64,000 nucleotides of DNA from Lantana camara (Eukaryota; Streptophyta; Magnoliopsida; Lamiales; Verbenaceae). Each line of letters begins with the position of its first letter. The stretch's first letter is position 1. The notes beneath the pieces are model-generated. The model was not told where the DNA came from and searched no databases. It worked only from the letters and a program-made list of their open reading frames with translations. The position numbers and the translations under genes are program-made. The stretch lies in assembly GCA_037501455.1 (NCBI GenBank), contig CM074862.1, forward strand, positions 65,813,501-65,877,500, in the 5' to 3' direction. Positions 34,752 to 46,256 of this stretch are shown piece after piece.

Positions 34752-37700
34752 TGTAACACCCCAAGCGGTGGGCATCACACCCCCGCACTATGACCCGACA
34801 CGTGTACGAAATGGAAAGTCCACACACGCACCAAGTCACAGCGAACGGGTGACAAACAAGAACACACTCACTAGCTAGGCTGTATCTAGCCCTGTACAAA
34901 AGAAAATATGCAAAACATGACAGCGGAAGTAGCACGAAATGCCAACTTACAAAAACTTTTACACACCAAGCATACAAGGCAGTACATACATTAGAATCAA
35001 ATATATGGGTTCAATTAGTTCAGCAAACCTGTCCTAACCTGTCCCGAATTCCAAACATTCAAAACATAGATTCCCAACCTGCACATAACATATCTTATAC
35101 AGAATTTCCGAATCATAAATCAGAATAAAATACTTAACAAACTTAAACGAATAGACACAGACTCGACAGACACGACACACCGCCGCCTAGCACGAACTCC
35201 AACGACCTGAACCTGCAACTAAAAACATAAACGGGGAGGGGTCAGTCCAAAGACTGAGCGAGGGGCTGACCCACTCACACTATACATATATATAGAGCAA
35301 AGCACAAAGAAGAAGCGACGTTCGTGAACCCGGGGTTAGTTTTTGCACGCTAAAACATTTTCCCGTGATAATATACATATCGGGAGACTTATCAAACAGA
35401 CCAAACAAATCTTAAATCAAAAGTTTCTTAAGGCACAACTCAGATTCAGACAGACTTAACACACATATCGGAGCATATCTTATTAACTTAAAAGTATATC
35501 AATTTTTATCTTAATTTAACAATCTACCCCCGTTTCACGAACTTATTTCTTAAATAACTAAACATAACGAAAAACGAACATAACCCAAACGCACACACAC
35601 ATCATCCGTCGACCTAAAATAAGCCGTCCCAGATGCAGAACAGATCAGAATTTATCATATCAGAACCTCCGTCGACCTAAAATAAGCCGTCCCGGAGCAT
35701 ATAACGCACACAGACATATCGGAAGCAGAATCTTACCATAATCAGAGCATAACTAGGTCCGCGACCTATCTCATATCACAAAGCATAGCAAAAAGGCATA
35801 AGCGTAAAGCATATCATACCTTGCATAATCATACTCACACGCATTACATATACACAGGCTTATCTCAAATGCAAACATATAGGGCACATATCATTAGGGT
35901 ATAACTATAACCTAACCTCACCTGGTACCAAATACAGCCAAACACAAAGCAGAAGGTCCACCCCGGAACCTGCACGACTCACATGTCACCACCCCGGGTG
36001 CACCTGATCCACTAAACACACAAAACAGACCACAAAGCTCAGACTCAGATAGACAACCACACAGAGACGCACGGCAAATGCAATCACATGATCTCGTATC
36101 AATTCATATATTACACATTTACAACGCAATCAAATCAAATTCATATATAACATTTCATAAACTTGCACGTATTACAAGGCCAAATAAATCATGTAATAAC
36201 ATGCTACGAATTCATTTAAATCCACGGGGTCATAAGCAACTTCCAACTAAGTTACATAATTATTCAAGTTCTCATATAATTTTCCGATGCGTAACAAATT
36301 CACAAATATTACATAATAGATTAAATTCCAATTTACGTGATTAAACCTTAATTTCAAGTTCAATGTTAGACATAATAATTTCTTTAACACATCGAGATTA
36401 ACATATTTATTTACCAAGTGACAAATTAAAGTTAAATTAATTCAAATCACGCAAGTTCACATATTATATTTCATACAAATGTGCACGTATTACAAAGCTA
36501 AACAAATCGTAATAGCATGCTTCGAAATTTATATAAATCTCACGAGGTTACCTATTAAATCCCAATCATACTAAGTTCATATAATTCCTACGTGACATAC
36601 CCAAATCATATGTTACAAAAATGGATTCACTTAGCAAGGTTGAGCAAATCAAATCAAACAATTTCTTCCTATTTCAAAATTACACAAACACCCCCTCTAA
36701 TTTAATCAATTAGCATAAATTCAATAAATCGGGATTCAATTTACAAATTACAAAGTCCATACTTATCATATTTCATATCATACATGATTTCATACACATA
36801 GGAGTACATTTCGATCAACAATTCAAACATATAGCAATTAATTTGTATTTAAACAATTAATTCAAATAAGCCCCAAATACACAAATAAATTCATAGAAAA
36901 TAAACCGAGTGTCCGATTGACGAACGGAAAGTGGTGTTGGACTCACCACGATGAAGCGGACAAGCTGTCCGAAGGTCGCCGGAGCGCCGCCACCGGAGCC
37001 GCCGGAACAGTGGCCGGCCGCCGTTCGGCCACTGCCGGAACATGCCGAAAAAATCCCGAAAAATCACCAGTTCAAGGATTCCTCGTGCTCAATCCAATTC
37101 CTCGATCAATTTCTGCAAATTCCAAGCCAATTGTCTCCAATTTCAGATCCAACAATACTAAAACCCTAAAATCTTCAAACTTCAATTACTTTCAAACCGG
37201 TGAACCAAAATGAGAACCGAAAGAGGCATCGGCTTACCCGTGACGAGCTTTACGAAAGCCCTAAGCTTTCTCGCCGGAAAAATCCAAGGAGACCTCCGCC
37301 ACCGCGAACCACCGTCAATCGGTTTAATCAAGAGTCCTGTGATCACAGGCAACTAGTTCTCGTCGTTCCGAACAACTTTCGTGAAGGGCCCGAGACCAAA
37401 AGATGGCCGGAAAAGGCCCCCGTTGGCCGCCGAAGTTTCTGCCGCCGCACGGCTCGCCGGAACCACCACCTATGGCCAAAATTGGGTGAAATCGATGCCG
37501 GAAATGAACTCAGGGGGTCGGAAAAGGGTAGGAGGCACCAACCTTGGTCTGAAAAAGCCGCCGGAGAGGCGAAAATCGCCGCTGCTACAGTGCCGCGCGC
37601 CGCCTACGTCAGTCCTTCTCCATGGGTCTGGGACGCATGTCGCCGGAGGATCGTCGGAAGCCGCCGCGAAAGGGCGGCGAAGTGGCGGCTCCGCCACCTC

Positions 37701-38241
37701 CTCCAGCTGCAACTGAAAATCGCCGATAACTCCGCCGTCAGTCGTCGTTTGGTCGAGTTCTTAGTACGGTTGTGACCGCGTCGTCGAGCTTATCGAAATG
37801 GACTATTGGATCGTTGAATTCCGTCGACAAACGAGCGAGTTTGAGTAATGTGTGAAAATACACCTTGGGCTATATGTGAGGGTCGTGAATCGCGGGAGAG
37901 GGAGAGAGAGAAGCTGAAGCTGGAATTATGGCAAGCAAAATGAGGATCAGGGTATTATATCTCAGGTCCTTGTACACGAAAACGGTCGGAAGAAAGGATT
38001 AACGACGTCAGAATTGGGCAAACTCAGAGTCTACGGACTCGTCTCGATGCCCCGAACGCGTTGAAGGGGTCAAAATCTCGTTCGAGCAATAAATGACCGG
38101 AAAACACCTAAAAAGAGAAAATTATAAAGGGGCCCCTAAACTCTAAAAGAGCTCAAAATAGGGCCACGAACAATATAAAATCACATAATTAAAAGGTTGA
38201 AACGTGGCGTACCTTATAAATCGGACGAGCGGGATGTTACA
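34752..38241 (-). repeat. Family-A 5' LTR
   Basis: 3490 bp, TGTAACACCCC to GGATGTTACA in window orientation, followed by target duplication GTTTA. An ATATAATACC box at about 37951-37960 on the minus strand lies about 285 bp inside the transcribed LTR start and is a reasonable TATA box. 36960-37720 is GC-rich with repeated CGCCGG. ORFs there differ among copies and are not genes. Confidence 0.9.
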
Positions 38242-38262
38242 GTTTAGGCAAATGTTTGAGGA
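38242..38262 (+). other. Resumed Athila 3' UTR stub
   Basis: GTTTA duplication, then GGCAAATGTTTGAGGAGAA, similar to the TTTGAGGACAA sequence that precedes the final polypurine tract in Athila elements. The tract and 3' LTR do not follow, so the end has been deleted. Confidence 0.45.
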
Positions 38263-38792
38263 GAAACCTAGGAGGAATTTCCAACCAAACTGGCGAAAAG
38301 GTGGTGCGGGCAGTAGTGGCAGGTGCGTGGGAGCATATGGGGTGTCAGAGAGCCATTTTGGGGGTTGGTAACGAGGGCCATGAGCGAGTTCGTGTCAACC
38401 AGGAGCTTGATGGGCTTGTGGATCCAAGAGGGGATCCTTGTCCGGACTGTACGATGAGGGGGAACTTGGCCCCTCGGTTCATTAGCATCACAATGCTTTT
38501 ACCGAGGGCGTCATGCGCTCGGTATCCATTCAAAGGGAAAGTTAAGGTATCCTGACGCCCTCGGTATCCATTCAAAGGGGAAGTTAAAGTATCCCCGTAA
38601 GCGAGGGCGACGCTCGTGCATGAGCTACAATGAGTGACAGGCGCCCCGCGCCGGGGTGCCACGTGTCAAGAACGTGGCACGAGCACGGAGGCGGTCGAGG
38701 GTGGCTCGATTGGGACTAAGTAGCCACGTGCCTATATTTCACGGCGCCCCGTGTCAAAACGTGGGCCTTGCGTGTTTTGGTCGCATCAGGTA
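38263..38792. other. Unclassified stretch, possibly LTR or leader of another element
   Basis: Moderately GC-rich. A plus ORF (38256-38555) and a minus ORF (38345-38662) show no family I recognise. A 42-bp direct repeat begins CTCGGTATCC at 38518 and 38560. The end (38620-38790) has CACGTG-like and TATATT motifs like an LTR promoter. Style and GC content recall Tat elements, but I cannot assign it. Confidence 0.4.
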
Positions 38793-39932
38793 TGTAACGC
38801 CCCGATTTTCATTCATATATTAAGTGACATTATATTAAATTTCATAACATTATATGTAATATATTCATATGTAATACTCTGAATTATCCTTAATGTGGAA
38901 TTTACGTGAATTGATTGATAACGTGTTTAATTGATATTATGTGACCTTATTTGGCCATTTCATAAACTTGATGACTTAATTGCATAACTTGTATTTAAGT
39001 GATATGTGAATTAATTGCTAAACATGATTTATTTGATTATACTTGATCTGTTCTCATTATGTGGACTTAATGGTATTAATATAACATAAATGAATAATGC
39101 ATACATAGATAGATATTTATACTTGACTATATATTTTTACAACTTATATATATATAATTGCATTTACACCCTCATCCCACTCACTTCTACCATGTAATTA
39201 AATAAGTAATAAGGGTCTAGTTGCAATAATCACAATCATGCAAGACTTTTACACTCTCATTATATATATACACATACACATTTATATATATTATATACAT
39301 AATATCTACTTTTACTTTATACATATAAGTTATATATCTATACATTACATTACATACATATTATATCATATACATATCATCTCTTCCATTTCATTCCCCA
39401 CATTACATCAAGACTTCAAACACACACACACTAATACACGATCAAAACACCAAGAAGAGAAGAGAAGATTTCATTACATTTCAAGCTAGATTCTTGGAGG
39501 ATTTGTGAAGCTGGAAGCATCAACTTCACCATCTCATCATTTCATCCATCCTTTCATTCATCTTAAGGTATAAATGGGAATTTGGTTGATCTCTTTAATC
39601 TTTGGTGATATAGGGTTTGATGATTAAGTGATGTATTCTTGTTCATTTACGGTTAGAAGCATGTTTAGGGCAATTATATGCCATAGCTTGCATGAAAACC
39701 TTGAGTTTCTATGAAAGTTGATGACTTGAGATTTTGGGGTTTTAATTGATAATTCTTGATGATCCATACATGTTTCCATGGATTATTTGATGCCTAATTG
39801 ATATATATGAATTATATGCATGATATATGTTGGTTTGGAGTGGTTTAATTGCCTTGGTTTGGTGTTGTATTGATTTGGGAGCCAAATTTCGAGCCTTGCC
39901 CTATTTTCCCTTCGTATTGCTACTGTAGCATG

Positions 39933-40021
39933 ATCCACGGGCGTGGATTTTTATCCACGGCTGTGGATTTGAGTCCAGAAAACTTGGATTTTTGTACATG
40001 GAAAAATCCACGGCCGTGGAT
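39933..40021. repeat. Palindrome cluster, ATCCACGGSCGTGGAT type
   Basis: Three near-perfect palindromes at 39933-39948, 39953-39968 and 40006-40021, at the LTR position that carries TGACAC/GTGTCA palindromes in the copy at 32128-34714. Confidence 0.88.
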
Positions 40022-41723
40022 CTTTCTCTATTTTCATCCTGAGTTTGTTTTGTCCCGTTTACCCCACAAACGAACTTTGATTCACCTGACTCTTAAACAG
40101 AAAGCTCTTGAAGTCTAGAACAACCTCCAATTGGAATCACCTCATTATCTTTTCCCATTTGTGAGATATTATCAATTATTTTTGGTGTCGCTGCTTTACC
40201 GACAAACTACATTCATTCAACTTCAAGTTTACGTCATTTTCTCCTCGCTTTGCACTAGAAAACGAGCCATATATCATTTTAAAGGTATACTTGTCTAGTT
40301 TCATTCCAAGTAAACAAAACTCAATTCCAACTTCTACAACTCAAGATATTCCAGTTTTTCTACAGCATGTGCATTTCCGAAAATTGTAAACTTCTGCCCA
40401 ACTTTGCCAAAACCTCTCTTATTGCATTTCTTTCACTACCTTGGCTCCCGTATATGACTTATATGAGTTATAAACTTGGTTTATTTCAAATCATGCTCCT
40501 ACTTAACACTTCTTGGTACTCTATTGCTCAAACGTGATTGTGTGACTCCATGCCTTATATGAATTGAATGATATGAATACATGATTCCCTTATATTAATT
40601 TCACCTCTTAGGTGTTAATTGGTTTGAATACATGCTAAATGTCACTTGATTTCTAGTTCATTTAATTACATGAGCATGGCAGTGCATCATACTTGGTCTC
40701 ATATTGAGTCTCGTCTCACGAGTTCCCGTTATTTCCTTTCTTGTCCAGTTTTTCTCTAGGGCGGAGATCATTGACCGTTTGGGCACTTTCTTGCATCCTT
40801 GTCTTATTCCGTCGCTCCTCAGGTGAGGTTTAATTCTAGATATATAGAACCCGTACAACCCCTACGTTATGTTTTCGGCCAAAATGTATCTATATATCTA
40901 TAGTTTTCCAAACCTTATTGATTTTCAACTGATTTCACGGAACAGATTGATTGATTGATTGTTTTGGTGAGTAAAGCATGTTCACTTTGAGCCCGAGGGT
41001 AGCGTATTGAGCCAACCGAGAAAGCAAGGGCTGATGGGTAACTCTTGCACTATCCTCACAATCTTGGGATGCCCCCTGAACCCACTAGGAGATTAGTGTG
41101 GGAAGGAGTTCCGGGCATAGGGACTCATGAAGCCTATATCCAATGAGATTGGGTGGTGGGGGCTTGCAATCCCACCATCACCGGAGGAAGAAGGGAATGG
41201 AACTGCTAATTGTGCACTGTAATCGATTGCTTGATCACCTAATCATTGAATAATTGAATTATTGTACACAGTCGAAGAAAGGTTGGAGAATTACCCTCAC
41301 TCGCCGGGCCACTAATTGATTGAATTGTTAAATTGATTGAATTGTTAAACGGATTAGTTGTAATCTCGGGCGAGTTGTATTTTATTATTGAACTTATATT
41401 GTTTCTCTTATAAAACCTTACCCTAAACTATAACTTGCGTGGTAATTGCGCTAATATTTATCTATAAACCCCTCGCTCAGTCTTTCATAGACTGACACCT
41501 CACATTGTCAGGTCTGCAGGTTGCGTGCTAGGCGGGATCGAGTCAGGTCTTTAACTTTTGAGTCTAGCATGTTCATGGTAAATTATTGATGCTTATTTGT
41601 TATGTTATGAATCTTTTGGTACTTGTAAATTTGGAAAAAATGCTTTGTATTGGAGGAAGTGATGGGCATAGCGATGCTAATGAATGGAATGTATGTATTG
41701 TATGATTCCGTTTCGGTTATGCA

Positions 41724-42314
41724 TGTCACGCCCCGGGACCGTGGGCCCGTTGGATGCGAGCGCAAGTCTCCAAGCCCACCGAGTATAACCTGAAATTGGG
41801 CCTAAACCACTGCCCAAAAGGGATATCCATTGGTTATACTTGGACTCTTTAACTTATATGCTGACATTCATACTTTTCCGATGTGGGACAGGGATGTCAC
41901 AATCACCCCTCCTTTAGAATCGCGACGTCCTCGTCACGGCATGACATATATAGCCCATGACCGACTCATCTACTTTGGGACTCTAGAGGTGGCTCCTACG
42001 GGCTCAAGAGGTGGCTCCCACACATGTAGCACTTTTCCCCCGCAGGCTCAAGAGGTGGCTCCCATGTGCGTAGCACTTTGCCCCGTATAGCACTTAGCTC
42101 CTGCGGCTGACGAGCGGCTCTGATACCATCTGTCAGGCCCCGGGTCCGCGGGCCTGTTGGACGTGAGCGCAAGTCTCCAAGCCCACCGAGTATAACCTGA
42201 AATTGGGCCTAAACCACTGCCCAAAAGGGATATTCATTGGTTATACTTGGACTCTTTAACTTATATACTGAACTTAACATTCATACTTTTTCGATGTGGG
42301 ATAGGGATGTCACA
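41724..42314 (-). mobile_element. TRIM (miniature LTR retrotransposon)
   Basis: 591 bp with target duplication ATGCA (41719-41723 and 42315-42319). The LTRs are 41724-41901 (178 bp) and 42131-42314 (184 bp). On the minus strand it begins TGTGACATCCCTATCCCAC. The primer site TGGTATCAGAGC is at 42117-42128, two nt from the 5' LTR, and the polypurine tract AAGGAGGGGTGAT is at 41902-41914. The 229-bp interior is non-coding and includes two or three copies of a roughly 50-bp unit with AGAGGTGGCTCC and GTAGCACTTT. It depends on another element's enzymes. Inserted in the family-B LTR. Confidence 0.92.
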
Positions 42315-42485
42315 ATGCATGTTGTATACAATTGAGGGTTAGTCCCGCCTAACTAGTGAGTCATTTTTTTTTTATTGTCACCCGTTCGCTACAGGTTAGT
42401 TTATGTACGGACAATCCATTTCGTATGTGGATCGACTTATAGTGCGGGGTGTGGCATCTCGGCGTTCCGGGTGCTACATCTAAGG

Positions 42486-42497
42486 TGGTATCAGAGC
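42486..42497 (+). other. Primer binding site (initiator tRNA-Met) of family-B element
   Basis: TGGTATCAGAGC, 7 nt after the LTR end, as in family A. Confidence 0.92.
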
Positions 42498-44739
42498 CCG
42501 GTTGCAAAACCGCGGTTCTAGCATCGTGTCGTGACATGTCTAGGTCGAACGGCATAGGATTTATTGATAATTGGGAGTTTTGCATCTTATTTGTTACTAC
42601 TTGAACCTATTTGAATTTATTTGAACTTTCTTGAACACCCTTGAGCTACTTGATTTCTTGTGCATGGTAGTGATTTATGTTACTACTTGGCGATTAATTG
42701 ACCTTCTATGGCTTGAAATTTGTATGTTTAATATGTTTTACTTTAACTTAGTTGGATTATTTATTGCATTTTGCATCAAAAATGTGTTTAAATGCTAATT
42801 ATGTGTCATATGCACTCACTAACCCCATGCATTTATAATTGAGACAAGTGGTGATTATAGGCTATAAAGATCATGTCAACCCACGGCCAATTTCTACGAC
42901 AACCTCGATTTACTGCAAGCTCCTATCACTTGCTTTGAAGTTGTAAGGAATGCACCGGGGAACTTCATACAAGAATTCAAGAGTAATGGATCGCTCTAAT
43001 TGGGTTATACTTTAAGTTTTAAGATTCGAGAATAGAAGGACCAAAGGTGGGTAACTTACAAGCTCTAATGAAGTTGGTAGATATTTAACGGGATAGTGGT
43101 AAGGTGTGATATCTACAACTTGCAAGATTAACACTCACACGCCTATATTGCAAAAGTCTTTTCAACGGGAATCCGTAGGATCATTTCATTCAAGAGCGAA
43201 GTGAAGAAAATCTCAAAAGTGTTTTAAGATTCGAGGTTTCTATCAATAGGGAGGCAATGATTTTAGGAGACATATTTAACTCAAGGAAGGAGACTTTGAG
43301 GGCACTAATGATTCGAGGCTCAGATGTGTAAACAAGTGAGGATCTTTAACTAGTTGGAACCAAAATCACGATGTGAGAGGGAAGTAACTCAAATGATTCG
43401 GGTCGAGGTCGAAAATTTAGGAATTAAGTTGGAGATAAATCGAGACATTTTGGGACCTTGGAGTAGGATTGGATTAACTTGGAAAATTTAAGAAATGGAG
43501 CGATTTTGGGTTCATGGAAGTGACAAATTGGAAAGTTGAACAAGAAGGTAATTGATGTAGGTCTACAAGGAATTTAAATATTTTGGATTTCGGGTTAAGA
43601 AAGACGTCGGATGGGGAAAGGGAAGAGAACGACTAATATGGTGATTGTAAGCTCGTGGTAATTAGAGTACTAAAGATTCGATGTTCGGTCGGATTGAGTT
43701 TATTCTCCATATCCAAGCTGAATTATCGGGTTGGGCGGTCGAATTGGGAGATATGGAGCAACAAGGGAATCAATTAAGAAGGCAAGGTATCAATTTCATG
43801 AAAGTAGAAGCACGTGAGCTCATGAATCATAATTTTGATTACAAAGTTGTACGTGTTGAGATAAGGAAACTTCGAACAAGAAGATGTTTAAGGTGAAGGG
43901 TCGAGCAACGAATGGAAATGGTAAAGAAAGGTAAAGAGTTTTTAGAGAGAGGTCATGAACTCAAGTATGAATACTTTAAGGATGAGTTCATTCAACCGTT
44001 CGAACTCGTAAAGAATCAACGAGAAAGCCTTACTCAAGAAGGATTCAAGCTCAGGAGTCACCATTTTGATTTATAAAGTTATACAAGTTGGTATAAGGAA
44101 ACTTTGATTAAGGTGTTAATTATGGGGAGGAGTCGGACGACAATTGGAAATTAATTCTTGGGAGGAAACTAAGATATTAACTTTAGGAGTTTAGGAGAAT
44201 TCAAATCCGAGAATCACAACTTCAGATCATAAAGTTATACCAGTTAAAATAACGAAATTGTAATCAAGGTGATAGCTACGAGGAAGATTCAAACGACACT
44301 TAGAGATCGATAATTGAGAAAGAATTGGGTTCAAGAGATTTAAATATCGGGTCATGGAACGGTAAGGAACGGTACCAGTTGAAGTTAGGAAAAATATGAA
44401 GATACGGAAGACCGTGGATAAACAAGGAAAGACCAATTACTCAAAACAAGCTTGTTGCTCAACAAACAAGGAATAAGTACTGGGTAAAGCAAAACTGACC
44501 ATAACTACGGTGACAGGTTTAATGCATCCATAAGTAGGTGCATCATTTATTGCTTTACATTATTAAATTTTTTTATTTACCTACGCATCTTTAATTTAAT
44601 TGATAACTTGGAGGGCATTGCATTTTATTTGAAGTAGTTGAATTATGTGAATTATGTGCTTTATTTGTATCTTGGGATTTTAGATGTATTCATTTGCATC
44701 CACTAATCCCACAAGCACATCTAGTGTATTGATTACAGG
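42498..44739 (+). other. Family-B leader, non-coding
   Basis: About 2.2 kb without a recognisable coding frame. Purine-rich, low-GC sequence. Degenerate units of roughly 160-230 bp, each with a TTTTGATTAYAAAGTTRTAC-like block, recur near 43830, 44068 and 44220. The ORF at 43681-43896 is inside this repeat and is not a gene. The proposed gag start is at 44740. Confidence 0.6.
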
Positions 44740-45422
44740 ATGCCTCAAGATCATACTCGCTGTAACCGTTTTTCTCGAGTTCCTCCTTGTCCATCCCCTC
44801 CGGTTCAACCTCGGGATTTTTTCGATTTCTTGGTTCGTTTTGTTGATCAGAAGATAAAAGAGTATATTTCTTCAGCACCACAAACTACCTCACCACAACC
44901 GGCTCAAATTTCTATTATATTCAAGGAGTTTCGGAACTAGCAAATCCCAAAGTTCTTTGATGGGAGTGATATCCAAACCGGGCCATGGCTGAAGAAAGGT
45001 GAAAGAGTTAGGGAACTTATTCCGTGTGATACTCAAGAGAAGGTTCGATGCACCACCCCTTTGAATGCAAGAAGGTTTAATCCTCAACCTGGACAGGCTT
45101 CAGGATCAAAATCAGGACATAATTCTAACAAGGGAAAGTGACCTATCTCTTATCATATAACGTCATTTCAGAAAGGACCTCCAAACAAGAAGTCTCGACC
45201 GACTGGACCAGTTCGAAAATTTCCATATTCACCGACTTTGATCTCACATTGGAGGGAGCTTCTTTACCATTATTGTGGACATGACAACCATACTTACTAT
45301 GGTTGTAGAAGATGGTTGGGTTTATGTCTGTATTGTGGGAGCGATGAGCATCAAGTAGACATATGCCCAAAGCGACCAGGGAAGCCTATCGGGGGTGAGA
45401 GACCGTTTGTTCGGGATCGGGC
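44740..45422 (+). pseudogene. Family-B (Del/Tekay-like) gag, internally deleted
   Basis: ATG 44740 gives MPQDHTRCNRFSRVPPCPSP, then stop at 44938, then KFFDGSDIQTGPWLKKGERV, the start of the Tekay capsid core. It then jumps to a C-terminal region rich in Ser/Gly/Lys and a cysteine-rich nucleocapsid segment (YHYCGHDNHTYYGC and CLYCGSDEHQVDICP), whose second part fits a CX2CX4HX4C knuckle. Most of the capsid core is therefore deleted. The protein would coat and package element RNA. The frame ends at the copia LTR at 45423, which supplies the last codons of the longer ORF. Confidence 0.78.
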
Positions 45423-46242
45423 TGTTAGGAATAGTGCCCTAGAAAGCCGATTTTATATCCGTTTTGTGCTTTTCCTTATTGTAATCACAAACAATCTTTG
45501 AATAAAATAACGAATTGAGGCAACACTTCTTTCTATGCTCTTGTGATTAATTATTTAATAGACTTTGGTTTAATTTTGAATTAAAAAGAACGTCTTATTT
45601 TGGAGAAAAATAATCTATTTAATTAATTACGAATTAATTAATTAGATAAATAAGTTATTTATTTATTTAATAAATAAAGTATAAAATTATCCAAAAGGAG
45701 TTTGGATATTTTTAGCTCTCTTAAAAGTTGATTTGAATTAGAATTCAAAGTCAAAGTTGGAATTACTTGATGATCAAGTAATAAGAGAGAGGGACCAAAA
45801 TCGTTATCCCATAAGGACTAGGGATTTTCGGCCACCCCTCCCTTTCCTATATATAGGGGAGCTCATGCTCCCCTTATAGAGTAATTGGCAATTCTTTTGG
45901 TTCATGTGTTGAACACCATCCTTTCTCCAAGGTATATTAAACCCTAGGTTAAGCCTAAACACTAACTAGAGAATTAGCATCCTTACTAGTTAGATTGTAG
46001 TGAAGTTGGTGAAGTATCTCTAGAGAGCTTCAAGTTAGAAGTTTTGAAGATTCGAGCTTTACCAAGGAGAGAGGATCAAGCCGCGAGAAGAGCGTCCTTG
46101 CGTGGCTTGAAATGCTTCAAGAAAGATCATTGAAAAGTAGGTTTTTAATCTCTACGAATTTGGATACACGATTGCGAGTCCAAGGTCCTTTTGTTAGAAA
46201 ATATTTAAATTTCCGCTGCTTTCTAATTCGTGTTTTCCAACA
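45423..46242 (+). repeat. Angela-like 5' LTR, internally deleted
   Basis: TGTTAGGAATAGTGCCC to TGTTTTCCAACA, only 820 bp against about 2.27 kb in the intact family member. Around 45540 it skips from about position 120 to the AT-rich zone near the TATA box, removing roughly 1.2 kb and the whole G-box cluster. TATA box CTATATATAGG at 45848-45858 and downstream GGGGAGC/GCTCCCC hairpin (45857-45874) remain. Confidence 0.88.
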
Positions 46243-46244
46243 AG

Positions 46245-46256
46245 TGGTATCAGAGC
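46245..46256 (+). other. Primer binding site (initiator tRNA-Met), Angela-like plus copy
   Basis: TGGTATCAGAGC, 2 nt after the 5' LTR. Confidence 0.93.

Larger units (their letters stand above)
17347..38241 (-). mobile_element. Family-A Del/Tekay-like element with minimal interior (LARD-like), host to two nested insertions
   Basis: A complete minus-strand LTR element: 5' LTR 34752-38241, primer site 34733-34744, interior 30974-34751, polypurine tract 30974-30986, 3' LTR 17347-30973. The target duplication GTTTA flanks it (17342-17346 and 38242-38246). After subtracting nested insertions, the LTRs are about 3.6 and 3.5 kb and the interior only about 1.2 kb, without gag or pol. Large LTRs, a tRNA-Met primer site and TGTAACATCCC termini fit a derivative of Del/Tekay chromoviruses. 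It must have moved with proteins supplied in trans, or lost its coding region after insertion. Confidence 0.88.
38793..42478 (+). repeat. Family-B 5' LTR (Del/Tekay-like), with nested TRIM
   Basis: Starts TGTAACGCCCCGATTTTC, ends GTTCCGGGTGCTACA, and is followed 7 nt later by a tRNA-Met primer site, so it is a plus-strand 5' LTR. Without the nested TRIM and its duplication it is about 3.09 kb. It shares architecture with family A (CAGTC...GACTG block, CGAACGGGTGAC near the end), so A and B are subfamilies of one lineage. AT-rich microsatellite at 39260-39390. Palindromes at 39933-40021. Short ORFs within it are not genes. Confidence 0.9.

Noticed and set aside
39238..39489. Ile/Tyr/His-rich ORF
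   Set aside because: Generated by AT-rich microsatellite (TATACA-type) sequence in the LTR.
41724..42314. Cassandra-type element with 5S rRNA in its LTR
   Set aside because: No 5S internal promoter boxes are present in the 178-184 bp LTRs; it is an ordinary TRIM.
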